DNA of 7,498 nt from Planctomycetaceae bacterium (GTDB lineage: Bacteria > Planctomycetota > Planctomycetia > Pirellulales > Thermoguttaceae). Below are positions 1 to 5,937 of the stretch, piece by piece. Location of the stretch: contig JAITAZ010000375.1 of assembly GCA_031283825.1 (NCBI GenBank), forward strand, positions 1 through 7,498. The letters are read 5' to 3'. The translations under genes and the position numbers were made by a program. The stretch's first letter is position 1, and every line of letters begins with the position of its first letter. The notes under the pieces were generated by a model that saw only the letters and a program-made list of their open reading frames with translations, did not search any database and was not told where the DNA came from.

Positions 1-310
1 ATCTGCCGAGAAGTTAATTTGTACACCACTGACATAAAAAAATAAAATTAAAAATAATTGCAATAGAAACAACAAGCGAAGTATAAAAATTTTCAATTCT
101 CACGTCAAGACGAATTTTAAAGTAAGAGGAGTATAGCAAGAGGAAATTCAAGTTTCATTGTTCAGTTTGATTCGGATGTAACGTCAAATATTTTATTTAA
201 ATGATGTTTGGATTTTAGATAGTTCCAATTTGTTGAAATTAATTAAAATCTTTTTTACTTCCGGTTGAACCAAATAAATACGCCAAACTAACAACTCTGC
301 ACAATGTTAA
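1..310. other. AT-rich region after the second R-M pair, no convincing gene
   Basis: No credible complete gene, tRNA or strong terminator hairpin is seen in these 310 bases. On the minus strand an open frame runs from a TTG at 96-94 off the left edge. It encodes a signal-peptide-like stretch (LKIFILRLLFLLQLFLILFF, then YVSGVQINFSAD). There is no clear ribosome binding site, and AT-rich DNA readily spells Leu, Phe and Ile, so it is not called as a gene. A 13-codon hydrophobic frame starting with ATG further upstream (MKLEFPLAILLLL) is likewise unsupported. Confidence 0.5.
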
Positions 311-1081
311 CTAGTTATTAAATTCATTACGATATTCATTTTCACCGAACAACAACGCTGGGTTGATTTTAAACTGTAACATATTTGCGGTCTTTCTACC
401 TCCATCTCCGCCTTTTCGTTGAATTGTTATTTTACCAATGGTAATACTGCCTCTCGGGCTGATTACAATATCTCCATTGTAGTAATTGATAACTTCGTTA
501 ATATTTTTTAATACCCAGCGCGCATTAGAATTAATTCTTTGTGCAACTAATACCCATTCAGCAGTAAAATTGCCGCGTCCTCGAAAAATATCGTTTAGAA
601 TTAACAATTTATTTTGCCTAAAAAAATCGAATAACGAGGTTTGTTCTTGGACGGTAAATTCGTCAATAAACATTCGTCGGGGATCACGAGGATTAGGAAT
701 TGATGGAAGCAATTCACCAGTAAAATGTTTTAGGATACAACTAATACCTTGCGGAATATTCCAAAATTTTACATATTCATCAATCCATCTTTTGTTGATT
801 TGGTTAAATCCTCTTAGATTACTCACTAATTTGACTTGAATATTTTCTACATCTACGGCAGATTTTAATTTGATTTTAACTTGAACATTGACGTCAGCTT
901 TATAACCGCTAATAACAACGGCTTGCACATCTTCGATTTGAATCAAGTCATAATTCATTATGACAAGCCATTTCTTCGCATCACAATCGGATTGCCAATT
1001 ATTAAATTTATCAGCAATATCATGCTCATTCCTAAAACCATTTCTAGCGGTTTGCGAACCTAATAATTGTAAGCTATTCAT
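311..1081 (-). CDS. Probable type II restriction endonuclease of the second R-M pair
   Basis: A 256-residue protein whose position, length and partner point to a restriction enzyme. It overlaps the preceding methyltransferase by 8 bp and has AGGAA just before its ATG at 1081. A candidate PD-(D/E)XK core runs from about 58 to 90: SGYKAD with D63, then ENIQVKLVS with Q82-V83-K84. That would be the QxK variant, in which Gln replaces the usual Asp or Glu. The opening [12 protein letters not shown] (8-19) and the ending [22 protein letters not shown] (224-245) look like conserved family blocks of small type II nucleases. I recall such blocks only as a general impression and cannot name the prototype. 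There is no signal peptide or membrane segment. The assignment to a cutting enzyme is supported mainly by context, and the active-site residues are inferred. The recognition sequence is unknown. Confidence 0.75.
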   Translation of the reverse strand: MNSLQLLGSQTARNGFRNEHDIADKFNNWQSDCDAKKWLVIMNYDLIQIEDVQAVVISGYKADVNVQVKIKLKSAVDVENIQVKLVSNLRGFNQINKRWIDEYVKFWNIPQGISCILKHFTGELLPSIPNPRDPRRMFIDEFTVQEQTSLFDFFRQNKLLILNDIFRGRGNFTAEWVLVAQRINSNARWVLKNINEVINYYNGDIVISPRGSITIGKITIQRKGGDGGRKTANMLQFKINPALLFGENEYRNEFNN

Positions 1082-1961
1082 CTGTTCCTATTGTGTCAAA
1101 TAGAAGATTGCAATCAGATATTTTTTGCATCTCAAATTTCGACGGTCTTTTTGGTGTTATTGTATCAAACGATTGAACATGTTTTGCCAAACGTTGCAAG
1201 CATTGTTCACGATACTCTTCTGAAATTTCAAAACCAAGATATTGCCGGTCTAAATTCCTTGCCGCCACAAGAGTTGTACCGCTACCAGCAAATGGATCGA
1301 TGACTTTTTCACCCTCGTTACTGGATACTAAAATAATACGTTCAAGCAATTTTTCCGGCATTTGGCAACCGTGCCACCCTTCGCGTTCTTTGAATGTTCC
1401 GCAAACCCTTGAAATAAGCCATGTATTTTTATTCGGTCCAAGTTCCTCTTCTAAATCTTTCGGATTAAGAATCCATGTGTCGTCAGGTAATCGTCCTTTG
1501 GGATTTGCTCTTTTATCGTTATAACGAAGTTGCCTAGCGCTGGGGATGCGAATCGCTTCATTGTTAAATGTAAAATTCTTTGCATCCTTAACGAAGTGAA
1601 AAAGGTGTACATGAGAACGCGTGAATTTTTTTGTGCAGTTCACGCCAAAAGTATAGTACCACACAACCCAACTACGACAGATAAATCCGATTTCGCGAGT
1701 ACAAAAAAACTTTAATTCTGCGGCGTATTCGTCTCCTATTGCAAGCCAAAAGGTTCCATCGGACTTAAGAACATTGTACACCTCCGACATCCAATCCTTT
1801 GACCATTGCAGGTATTCTTTGTCAGATCGATTATCTTTGTAAACATCATACGAATAACCAATATTAAAAGGAGGGTCGGCAAATACAAGGTCAACAGAGC
1901 TCTCGCCTAGTTGCCGCATACCTTTAATACAATCACCTAATATTACAGTATTCCAATCCAT
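1074..1961 (-). CDS. DNA adenine-type methyltransferase (DPPF, beta class) of the second R-M pair
   Basis: A 295-residue DNA methyltransferase with the beta-class order. GDC is at 9-11, SVDL at 22-25 and the catalytic DPPF at 29-32. The SAM-binding DPFAGSGTT is at 222-230, followed by GFEI at 243-246. [14 protein letters not shown] at 197-210 is the conserved His...Gln segment before motif I. The region between DPPF and motif I, about 190 residues, should contain the target recognition part. DPPF favours N6-adenine methylation. The ATG at 1961 is preceded only by a weak ribosome binding site (AGAA). The 3' end overlaps the next gene by 8 bp, so modification enzyme and nuclease are probably translated in a coupled way, methyltransferase first. 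It is clearly a different enzyme from the one at 2469-3521, although both belong to the same class. The likely role is protecting host sites from the nuclease encoded at 311-1081. Specificity is unknown. Confidence 0.92.
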   Translation of the reverse strand: MDWNTVILGDCIKGMRQLGESSVDLVFADPPFNIGYSYDVYKDNRSDKEYLQWSKDWMSEVYNVLKSDGTFWLAIGDEYAAELKFFCTREIGFICRSWVVWYYTFGVNCTKKFTRSHVHLFHFVKDAKNFTFNNEAIRIPSARQLRYNDKRANPKGRLPDDTWILNPKDLEEELGPNKNTWLISRVCGTFKEREGWHGCQMPEKLLERIILVSSNEGEKVIDPFAGSGTTLVAARNLDRQYLGFEISEEYREQCLQRLAKHVQSFDTITPKRPSKFEMQKISDCNLLFDTIGTDE

Positions 1962-2114
1962 AATTCTAAAAACAATTTTCCCTAATTTTCACAGGCTGGT
2001 GGTTAAAGTGAATAAAATTTCAACAGAAATCTTGAATTTAAGCAACAGACTCGCTGTTTAAAATCTGGCTTTCAAAGACCTTGTTCGTTTAATCGATCAA
2101 ATGATAATAAATGT

Positions 2115-2153
2115 TTGTTGATTTCACCTATAAAAATTTACCTAAATCAACAA
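2115..2153. repeat. Inverted repeat TTGTTGATTT - 19 bp - AAATCAACAA
   Basis: Two perfect 10-bp arms (2115-2124 and 2144-2153) are separated by 19 bp, upstream of the second R-M pair. The wide spacing and the lack of a following T run argue against an intrinsic terminator. A protein-binding operator or a leader hairpin controlling the methyltransferase and nuclease is possible but unproven. No controller (C) protein gene is visible. Confidence 0.5.
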
Positions 2154-2176
2154 CAGTTTTATGAAAGTGAAGGGAA

Positions 2177-2205
2177 ATTTTATATTGATTTGTAATTGTT
2201 TGCAA
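2177..2205 (-). promoter_or_regulatory. Candidate sigma70-type promoter for the second R-M pair
   Basis: On the minus strand TTGCAA (2205-2200) is followed after 17 bp by TAAAAT (2182-2177). This is a plausible -35/-10 pair for the genes at 1961-311. It would give a leader of about 210 bases containing the inverted repeat at 2115-2153. Such matches arise easily by chance in AT-rich DNA. Confidence 0.25.
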
Positions 2206-2215
2206 CGGGTTATTT

Positions 2216-2379
2216 CTACAATCTTCTGGTTTTAATTTCCTCAATCATCATCTCTAAAACTTTCGTGACATCTATTTCTCCAATTTCACCGTCTTTTCTG
2301 TTTCTTAGTGCGACGGTGTTTGATTCTGATTCTTTTGCGCCTACTACAGCGATGTAGGGGACTAAGTCTAGGCGGGCTT
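2216..2379 (-). pseudogene. thrS 3'-end remnant (second copy of the last 54 codons)
   Basis: Read in the thrS frame this encodes a full synthetase C-terminus: ARLDLVPYIAVVGAKESE and onward to a TAG at 2216-2218. There are no internal stops or indels relative to the intact gene. It has the same length as 5774-5937. The final residues differ (KTRRL here, KMKSL in the intact gene). It lacks a start and all catalytic parts, so it cannot make a synthetase. Its upstream edge is the breakpoint with the methyltransferase fragment, and the 11 bp AAGCCCGCCTA there is also found in intact thrS. Preservation of the frame suggests a fairly recent event. It is probably the original, resident end of thrS, displaced when the middle R-M operon arrived. 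An alternative is a duplication of the target made during insertion. Confidence 0.9.
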
Positions 2380-2462
2380 TTAATCGCAAGGTCAACAGAA
2401 TCGCTCGTTAAATTGTGGAACTTTTCAGCACAATCACCGCAAATAATTTCTATCTTACTCAT
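2370..2462 (-). pseudogene. N-terminal fragment of a fourth DNA methyltransferase
   Basis: Thirty-one codons from the ATG at 2462 read like the beginning of a beta-class methyltransferase: GDC at residues 9-11, SVDL at 22-25 and SPP at 29-31. The spacing between these three elements is the same as in the methyltransferases at 1074-1961 and 2469-3521. After SPP the coding sequence passes directly into the thrS tail in a different frame, and no motif I follows, so the enzyme is dead. The ATG lies 6 bp after the stop of the preceding methyltransferase, with a GGAT-like ribosome binding site overlapping that stop. The gene was therefore probably the next member of the same operon. The resulting frame runs on to a stop at 2286-2288, giving a 58-residue hybrid with an Arg/Lys-rich end that is simply out-of-frame thrS. 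SPP hints at an N4-cytosine enzyme, weakly. Confidence 0.8.
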
Positions 2463-2468
2463 CAAATT

Positions 2469-3521
2469 TTATCCACTTGTTTTGTTTTCAAATAGTTTTG
2501 ATTTTGATTGTCGAAACAGATCGAATGTTATATTCTCATTAGTCAACATGAAAATATCTGATGATGAATTTTGATTTTCTTCTTTGTTTTCCGGTAAAAT
2601 TTCGGAAGGAATATAAATGTTACTTTTCAATTCCGCCTTTTGATAATCAACTAATTTGGCTGATAATGGAACGTTAAAAAACTTTTCAAGTTTATTCCAA
2701 TCAATATTACGCAATGTGATAATATCGTTTCGATAAAAACTAACCCAACTATCGCCGATTTTATAATTCGGTTCGACTTGAATAAGTTTCTGTTCGGAGA
2801 TTTCTTTATATTTTTTGTCCAGCTCAAAACCAATATATCGCCGACCTAATCGTTTCGCTGAAATCGCCGTTGTTCCTGTTCCTGAAAATGGGTCAAGCAC
2901 AATATCGTTTTCATCTGTTACCATTAAAATCAGGCGGTCTAATAAATGTATCGGCAATTGACAAGGATGTAAATCTCTCTTTGAAGCATGTCTGACCCGA
3001 TGAATATCCGTCCACACGTCGGCAATTAAAGGACCAAAAGGATGAAGTAAATCTTTTTTACCTCCGTAATCTTTCCAAAGATAACCTTGTTTACGATCTC
3101 TTTTATGCGGTTGCCGAAGTTCATAAATTTTCGTTCCCTTTGCTGATTTTGTATAAAATAAAATTCCATAATGCGCCGGTTGCAACGATTTTCCCATCGG
3201 CGCCGTTGGAGCTTCCCATGCAATCCAATGTTTAAAACATGCAATCTTATTCAAAAAAGTCGCGTAATGAGTTAGCCATTTCGGGATATTATGCACAAAT
3301 ATTGAACCTGTCGGTTTTGTAACGCGTACCATTTCGCCAATCCATTTTCCGCACCAATCGAGGTAGGTTTGTAATTCAAGACTATCCGTATAACTCGAAT
3401 ATTTCTTTTTCAAATTAAACGGAGGATCAGCAAATGTCATATCAATCGATTCGTCTGGAATATTCTTAAATAAGTCCAAACAATCGCCGAGCAATATTTT
3501 GTTACAATAATTATTTATCAT
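2469..3521 (-). CDS. DNA adenine-type methyltransferase (DPPF, beta class) of the middle R-M operon
   Basis: A 350-residue DNA methyltransferase with the permuted motif order of the beta class. GDC is at 12-14, SIDM at 25-28 and the catalytic motif IV DPPF at 32-35. The SAM-binding motif I, DPFSGTGTT, is at 210-218, followed by GFEL at 231-234. HPCQLP at 185-190 matches the conserved His...Gln segment before motif I. DPPF favours N6-adenine methylation. About 110 residues follow the motif I region, longer than the shortest members of this class, and the last 40 or so are polar and low in complexity. The start overlaps the nuclease gene by 11 bp, with only a weak ribosome binding site, consistent with coupled translation. 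Together with the SPPY enzyme upstream it gives one nuclease two methyltransferases of different types. That arrangement is common where each strand of an asymmetric site needs its own enzyme. The methyltransferase call is secure; the base modified is inferred. Confidence 0.9.
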   Translation of the reverse strand: MINNYCNKILLGDCLDLFKNIPDESIDMTFADPPFNLKKKYSSYTDSLELQTYLDWCGKWIGEMVRVTKPTGSIFVHNIPKWLTHYATFLNKIACFKHWIAWEAPTAPMGKSLQPAHYGILFYTKSAKGTKIYELRQPHKRDRKQGYLWKDYGGKKDLLHPFGPLIADVWTDIHRVRHASKRDLHPCQLPIHLLDRLILMVTDENDIVLDPFSGTGTTAISAKRLGRRYIGFELDKKYKEISEQKLIQVEPNYKIGDSWVSFYRNDIITLRNIDWNKLEKFFNVPLSAKLVDYQKAELKSNIYIPSEILPENKEENQNSSSDIFMLTNENITFDLFRQSKSKLFENKTSG

Positions 3522-4491
3522 TTTTAAAAGTATCTATTAACAGTTTTTCAAACCGTTTTAGTTCGTCTTTATGAAACGTAAAAACATCGTCATACGCCTC
3601 TACCATTCGCTTGAGATCGCCTTTTCGCACGTACCAACCAATACCGTCAACAAATCCAATGAAACTGGCTTTGGGATAATGTTTTTTAAGTAATGAAAAT
3701 ATCGCGATCTCTGTTTTGGATTTATCGCCTTGTCCTGACGACGTTGTTACTAAAAATGAACTTTCCGCAATAATCAGCGGGTTACGTTTGTTCGGAATAA
3801 TAAAATCCATTGTCCTTTTTTGCGTAGGGGCATTTTTAATCAATTCGCTCAAATCGCCCGTTTCAAATGTTAATCCCAAATTTTCAATTAAATTTTCAAT
3901 TACAAATTCGGGATTGTTTTCTTTTTTACCAGAATAACTTCCTTTTTCTTTATAGCGAATTAATGAGTCAATCATTGCCGTTATATCAAAACCAAGTTTA
4001 GAAATTCCGAATTTTTTCAATTCAAAAAGAGGAAGCGTGTTTGCAAGAAATGGAATTGACGCCCCCTCAAAAAAGATATTGACAATTCCCTTACAAAAAA
4101 ATTCATTTTCTTGTAAAAGAGAATCAATTTTGTCGTCTGACCATTCTTTGATGTTTTCAGGATTTTCATTAACGCTCCATTTTTCTTTATAAACAAGTTT
4201 GTCCAATTCAGAATCGTTGACAATACGGATTATAGTTATCAACCGTTTTAGATACTCGTTTGAAAAGCCGGTTAATGTCAACAGAGCTTTCAAACCGTTT
4301 TCGCGTTCTTTTAACAACCATTCGAAAATTTCCTTTTTGAGTCCTTCTGTCTCGATTTTGTTTTTTACAACCAAGAGAGTCTCTTTAATCGACGTAATAT
4401 ACGATTCATATTTATCTTCAAAAAACGGATTAAAGAAACAGAATGTGTTTTTTTTAATAACAGTTTGAAATTTATCTTCGGTACTTTTCAT
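3511..4491 (-). CDS. DpnII-like type II restriction endonuclease
   Basis: A 326-residue protein judged to be the nuclease of the middle R-M system. The C-terminal third resembles the DpnII/MboI group of PD-(D/E)XK enzymes. MDFII at 228-232 supplies a candidate metal-binding D229. IIAESSF at 240-246 supplies E243, with Ser where a classic ExK has Lys; as I recall, DpnII has Glu-Val-Asn at this place. TSSGQGDK at 250-257 and FIGFVDGIGWY at 277-287 match the SGSGSK and ITDGQGWY blocks of that family. A helical EFVIENLIENLG at 196-207 may supply a further acidic residue. The N-terminal 180 residues are not recognised. AAGGA sits about seven bases before the ATG at 4491. The gene lies between two methyltransferases, 2 bp after one and overlapping the other by 11 bp, which suggests translational coupling. 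Similarity to DpnII does not establish GATC as its target. The class is likely; the target is unknown. Confidence 0.8.
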   Translation of the reverse strand: MKSTEDKFQTVIKKNTFCFFNPFFEDKYESYITSIKETLLVVKNKIETEGLKKEIFEWLLKERENGLKALLTLTGFSNEYLKRLITIIRIVNDSELDKLVYKEKWSVNENPENIKEWSDDKIDSLLQENEFFCKGIVNIFFEGASIPFLANTLPLFELKKFGISKLGFDITAMIDSLIRYKEKGSYSGKKENNPEFVIENLIENLGLTFETGDLSELIKNAPTQKRTMDFIIPNKRNPLIIAESSFLVTTSSGQGDKSKTEIAIFSLLKKHYPKASFIGFVDGIGWYVRKGDLKRMVEAYDDVFTFHKDELKRFEKLLIDTFKNDK

Positions 4492-4493
4492 TT

Positions 4494-5738
4494 TTAATCC
4501 TTTCGAAAAAAGAGAACATATTCATTTTTCATTGTATTTTGCATCCCCTTAATAGGTTTCAATATTGATTTAACAAGAGACATTTTATATTTTTTTGCAG
4601 AATCAATGATAGTTTGTTCTAATCGAACGCCTCCTGTTTGATTCGTATTTGAACCGATAATCATTACAAAATATCTATCTTTTTTCAAGAGACGAGCAAT
4701 TTCTGAACACGCCGTATCCATATCAGAAAAATAATTACTCAATTTTTCAACCTTGTTTTTTCCTTTCAATCCTATTAGCTGTTTTTTCAATTCGGTCGTT
4801 TTATAACCCATGAACTCTAACTGTGATTGATCGTTTTCGACATAATCAATTGCAAAAGAATAAGGCGGCGACGTAATTATACAATCAATACTTGCATCAG
4901 GTAAATTGACTTTTAACGCTTCAGAATCTGATAAAACTATTGTATGTCCCAATTCTTTTTGGTTAAAATAAGGATTACTCAATATTGACTTAACTGTTTC
5001 AATATATCTCGATATAACTTTTGCAAAAAGCTGTTGATGGTTTGATCGAACTACTCTTTTAGAATAGCCCAAAGCATCAAGCCAAGCGAGAAACATCAAA
5101 CGATAAATGCTATGTTTTTCTTGCGCTTTAAGTTGGTCAATTCGGTTAAGTACATTACCACGATTAAAATAATCAAACATTTTGTCTGTGTTGGTTGGAA
5201 GCATTTGCAACAAGTCGAGATCAAGAGTTAACGCTTCGTATTTTGTTTGTATCATAAATTGGCAAAATGGACTAACATCAATTGCAAATGAATTAATTCC
5301 CATTAGGGCTGCTTCTATATTAGTTGTTCCGCTTCCTGCCATTGGATCTAAAATTGTTGAGTCTCGTTTAATTCCTAATATATTGATAATACTCTTAATC
5401 AATTGCGGATGAAATTTACCTCGATACGGAAAAAGTCCGTGTGTTGCATAACCTGTTGAAAATTGTCCCTCTTCAAAATATAGCTGAGCTGCAACAGTAC
5501 GATTTTCCTGAACCTTTGCTGACAAGTCGGAGTAAAGTAAATAATGTTTAGAGGGTTTTCCTTCAATGGATTTAATAAATGCCGTCCGTTCCAATAATTG
5601 ATCTTTGGGCAAATAGCTATATTCCAAATATGCTAATTCTAATTCGAATAATTCGTTAACATTGGGAAATAACTCAATGCCGCTTCCAAACAATTTCGGA
5701 ATAATAGATTCAGATTTATAAAATTCAATACTCGACAT
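4494..5738 (-). CDS. DNA methyltransferase (SPPY type), first gene of the middle R-M operon
   Basis: A 414-residue S-adenosylmethionine-dependent DNA methyltransferase that probably modifies an exocyclic amino group. The SAM-binding motif I, DPMAGSGTT, is at 131-139, with an acidic motif II-like AIDVSP at 152-157. The catalytic motif IV, TSPPY, is at 289-293. An FHP element at 109-111 precedes motif I, as in many site-specific methylases. Motif I comes before motif IV, the reverse of the other two methyltransferases here. The roughly 130 residues between motifs II and IV may hold the target recognition region. SPPY is usual for N4-cytosine enzymes, but N6-adenine cannot be excluded. The gene starts 35 bp after thrS, with no clear ribosome binding site before the ATG at 5738. 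It ends 2 bp before the nuclease gene. A relationship to RNA methylases of similar motif order was considered, but the R-M neighbours favour DNA. No gene symbol is justified. Confidence 0.85.
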   Translation of the reverse strand: MSSIEFYKSESIIPKLFGSGIELFPNVNELFELELAYLEYSYLPKDQLLERTAFIKSIEGKPSKHYLLYSDLSAKVQENRTVAAQLYFEEGQFSTGYATHGLFPYRGKFHPQLIKSIINILGIKRDSTILDPMAGSGTTNIEAALMGINSFAIDVSPFCQFMIQTKYEALTLDLDLLQMLPTNTDKMFDYFNRGNVLNRIDQLKAQEKHSIYRLMFLAWLDALGYSKRVVRSNHQQLFAKVISRYIETVKSILSNPYFNQKELGHTIVLSDSEALKVNLPDASIDCIITSPPYSFAIDYVENDQSQLEFMGYKTTELKKQLIGLKGKNKVEKLSNYFSDMDTACSEIARLLKKDRYFVMIIGSNTNQTGGVRLEQTIIDSAKKYKMSLVKSILKPIKGMQNTMKNEYVLFFRKD

Positions 5739-5773
5739 AATAAAAAATAATAATGTATTTGAGAATAATAAAC

Positions 5774-5937
5774 CTACAAACTTTTCATCTTAATCTCTTC
5801 TTTTAGTTTCTCAATTACTTTTCCGACTTCGATTTCGCCAATTTCACCATCTTTTCTGTTTCTTAGTGCGACGGTGTTTGATTCTGATTCTTTTGCGCCT
5901 ACTACTGCGATGTAGGGGACTAGGTCTAGGCGGGCTT
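5774..5937 (-). repeat. thrS 3'-end direct repeat, copy inside the intact gene
   Basis: This is the last 54 codons of intact thrS plus two bases. It aligns without gaps to 2216-2379 in the same orientation. By hand count, the upstream 96 bp (5840-5935) differ at 3 positions, all synonymous. The last 66 bp (5774-5839) differ at 22 positions, many of them changing residues. Similarity stops abruptly at 5937. Confidence 0.95.

Larger units (their letters stand above)
1962..2215. other. AT-rich spacer between the thrS remnant and the second R-M pair
   Basis: No coding sequence is credible here. It contains a candidate promoter and a 10-bp inverted repeat, listed separately. The AGGGAAAA nearest the methyltransferase start at 1961 is about 15 bases away and so is a poor ribosome binding site. 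No hairpin followed by a T run was found on the minus strand. If the remnant is the native thrS end, this is the original thrS downstream spacer. Confidence 0.6.

Noticed and set aside
486..839. 117-residue plus-strand open frame opposite the second nuclease
   Set aside because: It is antisense to a coupled R-M gene, has no protein-like motif and is explained as a shadow.
2115..2153. Intrinsic terminator for thrS or its remnant
   Set aside because: The 19-base loop is too long, the stem is A/T-rich and no T run follows on the minus strand.
2216..2379. A stand-alone anticodon-binding-domain gene instead of a remnant
   Set aside because: Only 54 codons remain, the thrS frame has no start codon, and the upstream edge is a breakpoint within a domain.
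1880..2415. Shared stretch CAAGGTCAACAGA in the methyltransferase at 1961 and in the truncated fragment as a recombination repeat
   Set aside because: Both copies encode the same conserved Ser-Val-Asp-Leu segment of beta-class methyltransferases, so common ancestry explains it.
2308..2574. 88-residue plus-strand frame across the scar
   Set aside because: It is antisense to the thrS remnant, the methyltransferase fragment and the end of the third methyltransferase, so its composition is a by-product of those sequences.
311..5738. Controller (C) protein gene or DNA-binding regulator within the R-M loci
   Set aside because: The genes overlap or nearly abut, and no small helix-turn-helix frame was found in the spacers.
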